A stretch of DNA of 64,000 bases from assembly GCA_025055175.1 (NCBI GenBank), contig JANWYT010000022.1, forward strand, positions 28,018 to 92,017. Reading direction: 5' to 3'. The DNA is from Anaerolineae bacterium (GTDB lineage: Bacteria > Chloroflexota > Anaerolineae > Aggregatilineales > Phototrophicaceae). Below, in pieces: positions 8,515 to 17,763 of the stretch. The notes beneath the pieces were generated by a model. The model was given only the letters and a program-made list of their open reading frames with translations. It did not search any database and was not told where the DNA came from. A program made the position numbers and the translations under genes. Position 1 is the first letter of the stretch; every line of letters begins with the position of its first letter.

Positions 8515-8542
8515 TTGACAAAAAGGGCCGATGCACTACACT
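8515..8542 (+). promoter_or_regulatory. Candidate sigma-A promoter of the Tad pilus operon
   Basis: A consensus TTGACA at 8515-8520 and TACACT at 8537-8542, separated by 16 bases, lie in the 126-base gap between the kinase gene and cpaB. This would let the pilus genes be transcribed apart from the two-component genes. Confidence 0.5.
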
Positions 8543-8610
8543 TATTAGAGTAGACTGCGACCCACCAATGCTGGCAAACACTCACTGAGCCGTCATGAAC
8601 GGAGACAACT

Positions 8611-9828
8611 ATGAAGGGGCCAACGCTCGTCATTATTTTGCTCTTGATAGTCATCTTAGTAGCAGGAGGAGCCCTCCTACTTCTAGGTGGTCAACAGCCA
8701 GCTCCGGCCCAAGAGACCAGCGCAGGCGCAGCCAGCGAGAGCGCTTCGAACGCCAACAACGAACCCTTCTTTCAGCCCAGAGAGACGCCACTGCCTACCA
8801 TCACGCCTATCCCGCTCATCGAGGTAGTGATCGCGGTACAAGACATTCCACGTGGCGTCCCGATTGCAGCCAACGCCATCGAACTCGTGCGCGTCCCAGA
8901 AGAGACAGCCCCTTTCGCGGCCTTCAGCAACATAGAGGATGTCATCGGCAAGATCGCCCGCACAGACATCTACCGCGAACAAGTTATCCTCTCCAACCTA
9001 CTGGTCGAAGACTTGCAGCGCCTGGGCAACGTCGGCTCAGATGCAGCCGCCGTGCTACCTCCCAACCGCGTCATGATCGCTGTGCCGATTGATCGCCTGA
9101 CCAGCGTCGCCTATGCCATTCAGCCAGGGGATCGCGTGGACGTCATCGCGTCCATGCTCTTCGTCGATGTCGATACCAACTTCCAGTCAATCGAGCCAAA
9201 TCAGTTCTCACTCATCAGCGTGCTGCCTGTGACGCTAGAAGACGGCTCACGCGCCGTACGCATCGAGCCAAGTACGCAGGTACAGGGTGCATTTGACTCT
9301 CGCCTCATCCCCAATGCTGGCACCTTCCCAGTCATCGTCAGCCCCTCAGAACCCCCACGTCCACGCCTGGCCACCCAAAATATCATCCAAGATGCGCTGG
9401 TGGTCTGGCTAGGCGACTTCCCAGAGGACGGACGTATCTTCGCCCCTGCACCTACCCCCACCCCGAATGTCACGCCGACGCCAGTTGTCGAAGGCGAAGC
9501 TGGCGCCGACACGCCGCCTCCGCCTCCGACGATCCCACCGCGCCCAGACATCATCTCGCTAGGTGTGACGCCTCAGGATGCCGTCGTCCTCACCTACTTG
9601 ATCGAGAGCGGCATCCCCCTCACCTTTGCGCTGCGCTCTGCGGCCACGACTTCCTTGCCGCAGACCAACGTCGTCACCCTGAACTACATCATGGAACAGT
9701 ACCGCATCAGCGTGCCAGAGAAGTTCAACTACGCGCTCCAACCCGCTATCCGCAACATTCGCTCCATCCAGCTTAGTCGTACCATCTCGCTGGCCGGCAC
9801 CAACAACCAGAATCAACCTGGTCAGTAG
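8611..9828 (+). CDS. cpaB: Flp pilus assembly protein CpaB/RcpC-like
   Basis: A 405-residue protein with an N-terminal membrane anchor (about residues 5-28) and a Ser/Ala/Asn-rich stalk. A SAF domain at about 68-135 carries the pattern VVIAVQDIPRGVPI, I-x-A-N-A-I and GKIARTDIYREQ, found in CpaB/RcpC and in FlgA. The remaining half is a beta-rich RcpC-like domain interrupted by a Pro/Thr-rich insert near residues 275-310. CpaB acts outside the membrane in Tad pilus assembly. The ATG follows GGAGACAACT. It opens the cpaB-tadZ-tadA-tadB-tadC cluster. Confidence 0.85.
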   Translation: MKGPTLVIILLLIVILVAGGALLLLGGQQPAPAQETSAGAASESASNANNEPFFQPRETPLPTITPIPLIEVVIAVQDIPRGVPIAANAIELVRVPEETAPFAAFSNIEDVIGKIARTDIYREQVILSNLLVEDLQRLGNVGSDAAAVLPPNRVMIAVPIDRLTSVAYAIQPGDRVDVIASMLFVDVDTNFQSIEPNQFSLISVLPVTLEDGSRAVRIEPSTQVQGAFDSRLIPNAGTFPVIVSPSEPPRPRLATQNIIQDALVVWLGDFPEDGRIFAPAPTPTPNVTPTPVVEGEAGADTPPPPPTIPPRPDIISLGVTPQDAVVLTYLIESGIPLTFALRSAATTSLPQTNVVTLNYIMEQYRISVPEKFNYALQPAIRNIRSIQLSRTISLAGTNNQNQPGQ

Positions 9829-9858
9829 ACCTGAGTTTGCATCAAGGGGCTTGAAAAC

Positions 9859-11202
9859 ATGAGCGGCAAACCAAAACCCGCCGACAACGAAAGCAACGAC
9901 GTCCAAAAAGTCACGATCCTCTTGGTCGATGACATGGTCGATACCCGCGAGGGCCTGAAGAAACTGCTCTCTTACGAGCCAGATTTTAAGGTCGTTGGCA
10001 CGGCAGGCACAGGCCGCGAAGGTCTAGAGATGACCAAACAGCTCAAGCCCGACATTGTCTTGATGGACATCAACATGCCCGACATGGATGGTTTGGAAGC
10101 AGCCAGCCGTATCACCAAGAGCATATGGAAGACAGGTGTCATCATGATGTCTGTTCAGGATGACACCGACTACATTCAGCGGGCCATGAAAGCTGGCGCG
10201 CGCTTCTTCTTGCCTAAGCCCGTCGACATGAACAAGCTCTACAGCACCATCCGTGACGTATACCAAGTCATGGAGCCTATGCGCCGCCAGTGGCAGATGA
10301 TCGAAGAGGGTGCAGGCATTGCCAACATTCAACAAATCGCAGAAAAGTCCGCCAGCAGCGGTGACCGTGCTGGCCATGTGATCGTCGTCTACAGCCCGCA
10401 GGGCGGCAGCGGCGTCACCATGTTGGCCACCAGCTTGGCCAGCGGCCTGATGAAGAATAATTCGCGCACCCTGCTGATCGACGCCAACATGGAATTCGGC
10501 GATGTTGCCGCTTTCTTGGACATCCGCCCACAGGCCACACTCGCCGATGTCGCCGAGAGCGCTCATGACATCGATGTAGATTATTTCGATAACTTCGTCA
10601 CCACCCACAACAGTGGCATCCGCGTCCTGCCTGGCGTGATGAAGCCCACCATCGGCGCCGACATTCGCGCTAACGCACCTGACGCAGTAGCCAACATCAT
10701 CAACCAAATACGCGGCTACTACGACTTCATCGTCGTCGATACCGCGAAGTCGCTGTTTGACGTAGTTAACGCCTCGCTCTTCGACATCGCTACCAAAATT
10801 GTGATGATCGTCACCCCCACTCTGCCCAGCATCAAGAATGCACGCCTAGTGCTGGAAGTGTTTGATGGCAACGGCTTCGCACCAGAGAAGATCAGCATCG
10901 TCATCAACAAGAATCCAGAAGCTGCGCGTAAAGGCGCAGTCCCACCGCCGGAGAAGATTCAGACCTATCTGCGCCGCAACATTGACGGCATTATCCCGCT
11001 GGTAGACGAGAGCTTCATCCTCAACGCCATCAATCGCGGCGTGCCTGTCATTGCTTCGGATCGCGATACGCGCAAAGCCCCTATTGCCCAACTGCTGAAG
11101 TATTCAGATACGCTCTACGGCATGCTGATGGGCGCTCAGGAAGCAGAACCTAGGCTTGATACCCGTCCTAGTGGCATTGGCCGCATCTTCGGCTCGCGCT
11201 AG
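9859..11202 (+). CDS. cpaE: Receiver domain fused to TadZ/CpaE-like localisation ATPase
   Basis: The 447-residue protein has two parts. Residues about 17-135 are a receiver with the acidic pair Asp24/Asp25, phospho-acceptor Asp70 in VLMDINMPD, a Ser in IMMSVQDD and Lys120 in LPKPVD, so all residues for phosphorylation are present. Residues about 172-430 are a MinD/ParA-type ATPase. Its P-loop, SPQGGSGVTMLA near 179-190, lacks the catalytic Lys (Val instead), as in atypical TadZ proteins. TadZ places the pilus machine in the cell. Many family members carry a degenerate receiver; this one appears intact, so pilus placement may be controlled by phosphorylation. Confidence 0.85.
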   Translation: MSGKPKPADNESNDVQKVTILLVDDMVDTREGLKKLLSYEPDFKVVGTAGTGREGLEMTKQLKPDIVLMDINMPDMDGLEAASRITKSIWKTGVIMMSVQDDTDYIQRAMKAGARFFLPKPVDMNKLYSTIRDVYQVMEPMRRQWQMIEEGAGIANIQQIAEKSASSGDRAGHVIVVYSPQGGSGVTMLATSLASGLMKNNSRTLLIDANMEFGDVAAFLDIRPQATLADVAESAHDIDVDYFDNFVTTHNSGIRVLPGVMKPTIGADIRANAPDAVANIINQIRGYYDFIVVDTAKSLFDVVNASLFDIATKIVMIVTPTLPSIKNARLVLEVFDGNGFAPEKISIVINKNPEAARKGAVPPPEKIQTYLRRNIDGIIPLVDESFILNAINRGVPVIASDRDTRKAPIAQLLKYSDTLYGMLMGAQEAEPRLDTRPSGIGRIFGSR

Positions 11203-11247
11203 GAACTTCGCTGACACGTGCCTGAGTCGTTTTGAAGGATAGAACCT

Positions 11248-12696
11248 ATGTCTTTGTTACGTCGTGGAGACAATAAACCGGTGGGCAGCGGCGGAGGTGG
11301 TCAACCACCCCAGAAGCCTGGCCAGCCCCCGCAGATGACGGAAGAACAGCGCCGCCAATGGGAAGAGCGCCGCGCAGCTGCTGAAGCCCAGCGCCGCGCA
11401 GCCGCAGGCGGCCTGCCTGGCAAATCAGGCCCTGATATCGAAGGCCTCAAGCGTCGCATTCAGCAGAAGCTCATGCAAGAGCTAGACCCCAGCATGGACG
11501 TGACGCGCAACAGAGATGAGATTCGTCGTCAAGTCCAGGAGTTGTTCAACGCTATCTTGACAGACGAAAACATCGTCCTGGCCAAAAACGAGCGTGAGCG
11601 CCTGTTTGAGACCATCATCGCCGACATCTTGGGGCTTGGCCCGCTGGAAGCGTTGCTGGCAGATGACACCATCAGCGAAATCATGGTCAACGGGCCAAAG
11701 ATGATCTTCATCGAGCGCAAAGGGCAACTCTCGCTCTCTGGCATTACCTTTGACAGCGATGAACACGTCCTACGCATCATCGATCGCATCGTCGCACCGC
11801 TAGGCCGCCGCGTGGACGAAAGCTCGCCACTGGTCGATGCTCGTCTGCAAGATGGCTCGCGCGTGAACGTGGTCATCCGCCCAGTAGCCCTGTGCGGCCC
11901 AACCATCACCATCCGCAAGTTCTCCAAGAAGCCGCTAGGCATTCAAGACCTCATCCGCTTCGGCTCTATGACGCAAGAGGTGGCTGATTTCCTGCGCGCT
12001 TGCGTGCTGGCACGCTTGAACATGGTCGTCTCTGGTGGTACGGGTTCGGGCAAGACAACGCTCCTCAACGTCCTCTCTGGCTTTATCCCTAACGACGAGC
12101 GCATCATCACCGTCGAAAACGCAGCAGAGCTGCAACTTCAACAAGAACACGTTGTGCCACTAGAGAGCCGCCCTGCCAACATTGAAGGCAAAGGCGAAAT
12201 CACCATCCGTGACTTGGTGATTAACTGCTTACGTATGCGCCCTGAGCGGATCGTCGTCGGAGAGTGTCGCGGCGCAGAAGCGCTGGACATGCTCCAGGCC
12301 ATGAACACGGGCCACGATGGTTCGCTGACTACGCTCCACGCCAACACCCCACGCGACGCCATCTCGCGCTTGGAAGTCATGTGTCTGATGGCAGGCATGG
12401 ATTTGCCTCTGCGCGCCATTCGCGAACAGATTGCCAGCGCAGTTGACTGCATCTGCCAGCAACAGCGCTTGCGCGATGGTTCACGCAAGATTTTGTTCAT
12501 CACAGAAATCCAGGGCATGGAAGGCGAAATGATTACCATGACCGATGTCTTTGAGTTTGAGCAAACAGGCATCGAAAAGAACAAAATCATCGGTCGCATT
12601 CGTCCTACTGGCATTCGCCCCAAATTCATCGAACGCATCGAAGATGCAGGCATCAGCCTGCCTCCTAGCACCTTCGGCATTGGCCAGCGCCGTTAG
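11248..12696 (+). CDS. tadA: Flp pilus assembly ATPase TadA/CpaF
   Basis: A 482-residue type II/IV secretion ATPase of the TadA/CpaF branch. A Gly/Pro/Gln/Arg-rich N-terminus (about 60 residues) precedes the CpaF N-terminal domain. The Walker A box is GGTGSGKT at 263-270, followed by the Asp box, the Walker B region ([12 protein letters not shown]) and the His box ([17 protein letters not shown]). It powers pilus polymerisation from the cytoplasmic face of the membrane. Start: ATG preceded by AAGGATAG. It is followed 26 bases later by tadB. Confidence 0.95.
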   Translation: MSLLRRGDNKPVGSGGGGQPPQKPGQPPQMTEEQRRQWEERRAAAEAQRRAAAGGLPGKSGPDIEGLKRRIQQKLMQELDPSMDVTRNRDEIRRQVQELFNAILTDENIVLAKNERERLFETIIADILGLGPLEALLADDTISEIMVNGPKMIFIERKGQLSLSGITFDSDEHVLRIIDRIVAPLGRRVDESSPLVDARLQDGSRVNVVIRPVALCGPTITIRKFSKKPLGIQDLIRFGSMTQEVADFLRACVLARLNMVVSGGTGSGKTTLLNVLSGFIPNDERIITVENAAELQLQQEHVVPLESRPANIEGKGEITIRDLVINCLRMRPERIVVGECRGAEALDMLQAMNTGHDGSLTTLHANTPRDAISRLEVMCLMAGMDLPLRAIREQIASAVDCICQQQRLRDGSRKILFITEIQGMEGEMITMTDVFEFEQTGIEKNKIIGRIRPTGIRPKFIERIEDAGISLPPSTFGIGQRR

Positions 12697-12722
12697 GCCT
12701 AGTTTCAAATGGAGACATCACA

Positions 12723-13733
12723 ATGTCCAACGTACCCATTGAGCTAGTCATCATCGCCGTCGCTGCCCTGGCTGCTGTCATCATCATTCTGGGTGGTATT
12801 TACCTCACGCGACGCGAGAACCTGGTTGAAGCGCGCATTAACCAGCTCGATGAGATGGAAAAACAGCAGTTCGAAGAATTCATCGTTGAAGAGGAGAGCA
12901 AGAAACCCAGCGAAAGCGCTGTGAAAGATACGCTGGAGAAGCTCACTAACCCCTTCAACGAGCGCCTGGAAAAGATGAAGATGGGCCAGAAAGTGCGCCG
13001 ACGTCTGGCCCGCGCCAACCTGAAACTGACCGTCGCCGAATACGCTGTAGCACACGTCATCTCAGTCGCGGGCTTCTTCACGCTAGGTTACATCGTTCTC
13101 TTCCCCAACGACATCGTCATGTCCACAGTCGCGGCGCTCTTCGGCTTCTTTTTCCCGCGCATCTACGTCGGTCGTCTGATCGGCCAGCGCTTACGAAGCT
13201 TTGAAGCTCAGCTTCCCGACACGCTGAGCTTGTGGGTGAACGCTCTGCGCTCTGGCTACAGCGTCCTACAAGCAATGGAAGCCATCGCCAAAGATGCCCC
13301 AGAGCCAACAATGACGGAGTTCCAGCGCGTTGTGCGCGAGGTGCAAATCGGCATTGATATGCCAGACGCGCTGGATCACCTGCTGGAGCGCGTCGAGTCG
13401 GAAGACCTCGATCTGGTGGTGACAGCTGTCAACATTCAACGCGAAGTCGGCGGCAACCTGGCAGAGATTTTGGAGACAATCAGCAGCACAATCCGTGAAC
13501 GCATCAAGCTTAAAGGTGAAATTCGCGTCCTCACCTCGCAAGGCCGTATCACAGGCGCGCTCATCAGCGGCTTACCCATCGTGCTGGCCCTGTTCCTGAA
13601 CGGGGTCAGTCCGGCTTACATGGGCCAGATGTTTGAGAGTCGTGAGTGTGGTTGGCCCATGATTGGAGTGGGTTTGGCCTTGATCGGCATAGGCTCAGCC
13701 ATCATTCAGAAAATTGTCGATATTGACATATAG
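12723..13733 (+). CDS. tadB: Tad pilus inner-membrane platform protein TadB
   Basis: A 336-residue membrane protein of the GspF/TadB family. It has an N-terminal span (about residues 7-28), a charged cytoplasmic stretch, a central pair of spans (about 105-145), a cytoplasmic GspF domain at about 160-290 with the family pattern LPDTLSLWVNALRSGYSVLQAME, and C-terminal spans. It forms the platform turned by TadA, together with TadC. The next gene starts 11 bases downstream, so translation is probably coupled. Confidence 0.92.
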   Translation: MSNVPIELVIIAVAALAAVIIILGGIYLTRRENLVEARINQLDEMEKQQFEEFIVEEESKKPSESAVKDTLEKLTNPFNERLEKMKMGQKVRRRLARANLKLTVAEYAVAHVISVAGFFTLGYIVLFPNDIVMSTVAALFGFFFPRIYVGRLIGQRLRSFEAQLPDTLSLWVNALRSGYSVLQAMEAIAKDAPEPTMTEFQRVVREVQIGIDMPDALDHLLERVESEDLDLVVTAVNIQREVGGNLAEILETISSTIRERIKLKGEIRVLTSQGRITGALISGLPIVLALFLNGVSPAYMGQMFESRECGWPMIGVGLALIGIGSAIIQKIVDIDI

Positions 13734-13744
13734 GAGCTGACAGT

Positions 13745-14674
13745 ATGGAACTGCTCATCGTCCTGGTCATCTTGGCAGTCGTCGCTGTAATGGTTTATCT
13801 GGGCCTGCGCGAAGACCGCAGGACAGACCCGCTGGCGGATCGCCTGGCCATTTTGGCCGATCGCAACGAAGTCATCGAGTCGCTGGACGACGTGGAACTG
13901 TCCATCTCGTTCAAAGAACGTATCCTCATTCCACTGTTCAAGAGCTTCGCCAGAGTAGTCGTGCGCTTCACCCCTCAAAGGCAATTAGAGGAGACGCGCC
14001 GCCAACTAGAGCTGGCCGGCCAGACTACTGATCCCGCCACCTTCTTCTTGCAGCGCATTGTTTTCACCGTAGCCTTCGGCATTGGCGGCGCTCTGCTGGG
14101 CTTCCAGGTGATGAAAGCCCCAACACTAAACGCGATTGCTTACACAGCAGGTGGCGTAGCCCTGGGCTACTACTTCCCGATGCTCTCGCTCAAGAGCAAG
14201 ATTCGCAAGCGCCAGGAGAATATCGTCAAAGCTCTACCAGACGCTCTCGACTTGCTGGTAATCTGCGTCGAAGCTGGCCTGGGGTTCGATGCTGCCATGG
14301 GCAAGGTCTACGAAAAATGGGATAACGAACTAGCCCTGGCCTTTGGTCGTGTTCTCAAAGAAATCCAGCTCGGCAAACTGCGCCGCGATGCGCTCAAAGA
14401 CATGGCGAATCGCATGGATGTTCCTGACGTGAATGCCTTCACCGCCGCCATCATCCAAGCTGAGCAGCTCGGCGTGTCAATGTCCAAAATCCTGCGCATC
14501 CAAGCCGACCAAATGCGCGTCAAGCGCCGTCAACGCGCCCAAGAAAAAGCTCAGCAAGCCCCTGTCAAGATGATGATCCCGATGGTTTTGCTGATCTTCC
14601 CCTCGATTTGGGTCGTACTGCTCGGCCCCGCTGTCATTCAGCTGATGAATACCAACAGCGGTGGCGCATTCTAA
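13745..14674 (+). CDS. tadC: Tad pilus inner-membrane platform protein TadC
   Basis: A 309-residue GspF-fold membrane protein paralogous to TadB. It has an N-terminal span, a middle pair of spans near residues 95-145, the GspF-domain signature ALPDALDLLVICVEAGLGFD at about 160-180 and a C-terminal span. Neighbouring order (cpaB-tadZ-tadA-tadB-tadC) fixes the assignment. No pilin, TadE/F pseudopilin or prepilin peptidase gene follows in this window, so these must lie elsewhere. The ComF gene begins at or just past its stop codon. Confidence 0.92.
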   Translation: MELLIVLVILAVVAVMVYLGLREDRRTDPLADRLAILADRNEVIESLDDVELSISFKERILIPLFKSFARVVVRFTPQRQLEETRRQLELAGQTTDPATFFLQRIVFTVAFGIGGALLGFQVMKAPTLNAIAYTAGGVALGYYFPMLSLKSKIRKRQENIVKALPDALDLLVICVEAGLGFDAAMGKVYEKWDNELALAFGRVLKEIQLGKLRRDALKDMANRMDVPDVNAFTAAIIQAEQLGVSMSKILRIQADQMRVKRRQRAQEKAQQAPVKMMIPMVLLIFPSIWVVLLGPAVIQLMNTNSGGAF

Positions 14675-14684
14675 GCTATCTGTC

Positions 14685-15368
14685 ATGACTATCCGTAGCA
14701 TTCCGACAGCCCGCCGAGTCGGCGGGCTGCGGCGTCTCTGGTCAACTGCGCTCGATCTGGTCTTCCCGCCGCGTTGCGCTGCCTGTGGTCGAGTAGACAT
14801 CATATGGTGCAGAGACTGTCAAGCCCAATTAGAAGCTGAGCCGCTTGACCTGCGCAGCCAGGCGCTGCCGCCACTCAGTGGAGCGCTGGCCTGCGGCGTC
14901 CACGCAGGTGTCGTGCAGCACGCCATTCACGTTCTAAAGTACGAAGGTCAGACTCAAGTGGGCGAGGCGCTGGGCCAGCGCATGGTTGCGGCCTTGCAAG
15001 CCGTCTCCTGGTCAGTGACCTTAATTGTTCCTGTGCCACTTCATACCTCTAGGCTAGCTAAAAGGGGGTATAATCAGAGTCAAATCCTGGGTGACATCCT
15101 GGGCCAGGCACACGGCATACCTTGCCAATCCCAGGCCATTGCCCGCCACCGAGAAACTCACACTCAGGTGGGACTGAACAGAGAAGGACGTTTACTGAAT
15201 GTCAAAGACGCCTTCAGCGCCACCCTTCCCCTTACGGGACAGCATCTTTTACTGGTGGACGATGTGAGGACAACTGGCGCGACGCTGCTGGCTTGTGCCG
15301 AAGCCGCCCTGGTAGGTGGCGCTGCAGCTGTCTACGCGCTCACCCTCACCGTCGCTCAGGATACTTAA
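14685..15368 (+). CDS. comF: ComF family phosphoribosyltransferase-like protein
   Basis: A 227-residue ComF/GntX family protein. It has an N-terminal zinc finger (CAAC, then CRDC, about residues 27-45) and a type I PRTase fold with VPVPLHTSRLAKRGYNQ and the PRPP-binding loop LLVDDVRTTGATL near the C-terminus. In naturally competent bacteria ComF acts in the cytosol on incoming single-stranded DNA; in others its role is unclear. Two starts are possible: ATG 14661, overlapping tadC by 14 bases, and ATG 14685. Neither has a strong ribosome site, and the non-overlapping one is given. Its place behind tad genes, with comEC also in the window, is compatible with DNA uptake. Confidence 0.88.
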   Translation: MTIRSIPTARRVGGLRRLWSTALDLVFPPRCAACGRVDIIWCRDCQAQLEAEPLDLRSQALPPLSGALACGVHAGVVQHAIHVLKYEGQTQVGEALGQRMVAALQAVSWSVTLIVPVPLHTSRLAKRGYNQSQILGDILGQAHGIPCQSQAIARHRETHTQVGLNREGRLLNVKDAFSATLPLTGQHLLLVDDVRTTGATLLACAEAALVGGAAAVYALTLTVAQDT

Positions 15369-15396
15369 TTCCAATTTTCACGAAAGGTTTTTGGCC

Positions 15397-15999
15397 ATGC
15401 AAGTCACCATTCACGGCAACAATATTCACGTCTCCGACAAAATCAAAAGCTACGTCGAAGACAAGGTGACTCGTCTTAACCGCTACCTGCCCAACATTGC
15501 CAGCCTACACGTCGACCTGACGCGCACCAAGAGCAACCGAGGGCCAGACCTGCTGGGCGCGCAGATTACTTTGCGTCACAGCAGGGGAGCTATTCTGCGC
15601 GTCGAAGAACGTATTCCGATGGAAGATCGTGAGTCGCTGGTGGTCGTCATCAACCAGGCCATTGACAAGATGTATCGGCGTATCAGCCGTTTCAAGGGCA
15701 AGCGCCGCGCCCATCGTAGCCGTTTCAATCCCTCGATAGAAGAGCTAGAAGCTGCCGAAGATTTGCCTGAAGAAGAAATTGACCTGCTAGAAGCTCCTGA
15801 TGCTGAACAGCAAGAGCCGCTCATCTATCGGCGCAAGGTGATCCAGGTGCAGCCCATGACGGAGATGGAAGCTATCGAACAGATGGAGCTGCTTGGTCAC
15901 CAGTTCTTCGTCTTCTACCACGCCGAAAAGAACAAGATCAACGTCATCTACAAGCGTCAAAGCGGCGGCTACGGCGTCCTCGATCCTATGCTCGATTAG
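15397..15999 (+). CDS. hpf: Long-form ribosome hibernation promoting factor
   Basis: A 200-residue long-form HPF (YfiA/RaiA family). The N-terminal domain (1-105) starts MQVTIHGNNIHVSDKIKSYV and ends in a basic helix, KMYRRISRFKGKRR. An acidic linker at about 115-145 leads to the C-terminal dimerisation domain (about 145-198) with the family motif RRKVIQVQPMTEMEAIEQME and VFYHAEKNKINVIYKR. It joins 70S ribosomes into inactive 100S dimers in slow growth. The ATG at 15397 has AAAGG upstream; an upstream in-frame ATG at 15316 lies inside comF and is rejected. Confidence 0.95.
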   Translation: MQVTIHGNNIHVSDKIKSYVEDKVTRLNRYLPNIASLHVDLTRTKSNRGPDLLGAQITLRHSRGAILRVEERIPMEDRESLVVVINQAIDKMYRRISRFKGKRRAHRSRFNPSIEELEAAEDLPEEEIDLLEAPDAEQQEPLIYRRKVIQVQPMTEMEAIEQMELLGHQFFVFYHAEKNKINVIYKRQSGGYGVLDPMLD

Positions 16000-16008
16000 C
16001 CTACCTCT

Positions 16009-16036
16009 GGGGCAGGCTCTCGATTAGGCCTGCCCC
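16009..16036. terminator. Bidirectional terminator hairpin
   Basis: A perfect nine-base inverted repeat, GGGGCAGGC and GCCTGCCCC, with a ten-base loop lies between the convergent hpf (+) and glycosyltransferase (-) genes. No long T-tract follows on either strand. Confidence 0.65.
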
Positions 16037-16044
16037 GACTTCGC

Positions 16045-16803
16045 TCAGCGCCGCTCAGTTTGCCATAAGCGCTTCAACAGACGCAACTTGCGCCACTCAT
16101 ACCAGGCCATCAGCACCGACAGCAAGAAGCCGTGCCAGCCTTCTTGGTAGCCTTGGAGGGTGATAAAGCGCCATCTGAACTGACGCAGCGGCTGTAGAAT
16201 GTAATTGTGCGGCTTGGGCTTGAAGCTCTGCTCAAACAGGATTTGGGCATCGTAGGCTGCGTAGCGCCGCTGCTTTTGATGAAAGTGAGCCAAGTCGCGG
16301 TAGTTATAGTGGATGAGGGGCGTTTGCAGCGTGCCACGCTCTCCATCGACAATGACCGTCTCATGCACCCAACGATCAGGATCGTAATGTGTACGTCCTA
16401 CGCGCAGCAAGCGCGTCTGGTAATCTGGATACCAACCTGCCTTGAGAGTCAGGCGGCCAAAGATGTAATTGTGGCGCGGAAGCTGCCAGGCCGCGTAGCG
16501 TTCATCATCCAGCACGCCGCATATCTCTGCCGCCAACTCAGGCGAGACGCGCTCGTCGGCGTCGATGAACAGCACCCAGTCAGCCTTGCCCTCTACCTCT
16601 TTGAGGGCAGCGTTGCGCTGTGTGGCGTAGTCTTCAAAGGAGCGCTGGACAACGCGCGCACCGTGCGTCTTAGCAATCTCGGCTGTGCCGTCGGGGCTGA
16701 ACGAGTCGAAGATGATGCGCTCGTCAGCAAATGCCAGCGCGTCCAGACAAGATCTAATGTTGTGAGCTTCGTTGTAAGTGAGGACGATGGCCACCAGGCG
16801 CAT
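16045..16803 (-). CDS. Family 2 glycosyltransferase (WaaE/KdtX-like)
   Basis: A 252-residue GT-A glycosyltransferase. It opens with the nucleotide-binding strand LVAIVLTYNEAHNI, has the DSFSPDGT loop and the metal-binding DADE motif (FIDADERVSPEL) near residue 85, then a conserved WVHE-type acceptor region. A C-terminal segment of about 40 hydrophobic/aromatic residues may contact the membrane. The pattern is that of LPS-core beta-1,4-glucosyltransferase-like enzymes, but the sugar and acceptor are unknown. It starts three bases after the preceding glycosyltransferase gene, in an envelope operon. Confidence 0.85.
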   Translation of the reverse strand: MRLVAIVLTYNEAHNIRSCLDALAFADERIIFDSFSPDGTAEIAKTHGARVVQRSFEDYATQRNAALKEVEGKADWVLFIDADERVSPELAAEICGVLDDERYAAWQLPRHNYIFGRLTLKAGWYPDYQTRLLRVGRTHYDPDRWVHETVIVDGERGTLQTPLIHYNYRDLAHFHQKQRRYAAYDAQILFEQSFKPKPHNYILQPLRQFRWRFITLQGYQEGWHGFLLSVLMAWYEWRKLRLLKRLWQTERR

Positions 16804-16806
16804 AGA

Positions 16807-17763
16807 TCATTCTTTCGTCATGCGGACAATCTGATCGTAGGCAGCAGCGAGTTCAGCGCGTTCTGATGGGCTGTGACGCTTATCTTGCGCCAGAGCGCGA
16901 CGACGGCGCGCTATGCCCAGGACAATCATACGACGCGCCAGCTCCAGCTTCCAGGCAGGGTAGTGCTTACGAAACAGCAGCAGGCGGCTACGCCATAGGT
17001 CGAAGGTGCTGCGCGCACAAGCCTTGCCTGTGCTTTGTCCACCCAGATGAATGACCAGCGCTGACGGCACGCAGGCGATTCGCCAGCCTGCGCGGCGTAT
17101 GCGCCAAGCCCAATCAACTTCCTCGCAATACATGAAAAACTGCTCGTCGAACATACCTACCTGCTGGACGACTTCGGCGCGCAACATCATCGTCGCACCC
17201 AGGGTGAAATCAACTTCGAACGGCCTGCCCGACTCATAGCTGGCACGCGGATAGCGGCCATTCCAGCGACTCTCAATCAGCCGCCCAGGCGTGGGGAAAA
17301 ACTCCGCCCAGAGCTGACGCAAGCCAGGAAAAGTGAAGGCAGCGTGCTGAAAGCTGCCATCGCCAAAGCGCAGCGCTGCTCCCACCAGACCCAAACTAGG
17401 ATCAGCCATCAAAGTATCATATAAGGCGCGCACCGACCCTGGTTGGCTGATGGTGTCTGGATTGAGCAGGTAAACAGCGCGCGGCAGCCCATCCACCCCA
17501 GGTTGGCCGAAGCCCAGGTGACGCATTGCCAGGTTATTAGCTCGTCCGAAGCCCAAATTCTCGGTGCTGGCCAAGCACTCCACCTGCGGAAAGGCTTGCA
17601 CGCAGGCCAGAGTGTCATCGGTCGAAGCGCTATCCACCAATAGCACGCGCCAGCTCAGACCGCTGGCTTGCAGGTCGTCTAGCACGCTACTGAGGGCTTG
17701 TCCGATGATCTCTGCTACGTTCCAGGTGACGATCACCACCGCTACATCGACCAAGTGCTTCAC
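16807..17763 (-). CDS. Family 2 glycosyltransferase (rhamnosyltransferase-like)
   Basis: A 318-residue GT2 enzyme. It starts with DVAVVIVTWNVAEII and has VDSASTDDT, the ENLGFGRANN motif near residue 75, the YLLNPDT metal site near residue 107 and an FMYCEEVDWAWRIRRAGW motif near residue 215, all typical of dTDP-rhamnosyl-type transferases (WcaA/COG1216). The GTG start at 17763 overlaps the upstream stop (GTGA) and has GGGAGAG at ideal distance, so it is chosen over an ATG at 17814 inside the upstream gene. It probably decorates a surface glycan or glycolipid. Confidence 0.87.
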   Translation of the reverse strand: MKHLVDVAVVIVTWNVAEIIGQALSSVLDDLQASGLSWRVLLVDSASTDDTLACVQAFPQVECLASTENLGFGRANNLAMRHLGFGQPGVDGLPRAVYLLNPDTISQPGSVRALYDTLMADPSLGLVGAALRFGDGSFQHAAFTFPGLRQLWAEFFPTPGRLIESRWNGRYPRASYESGRPFEVDFTLGATMMLRAEVVQQVGMFDEQFFMYCEEVDWAWRIRRAGWRIACVPSALVIHLGGQSTGKACARSTFDLWRSRLLLFRKHYPAWKLELARRMIVLGIARRRRALAQDKRHSPSERAELAAAYDQIVRMTKE

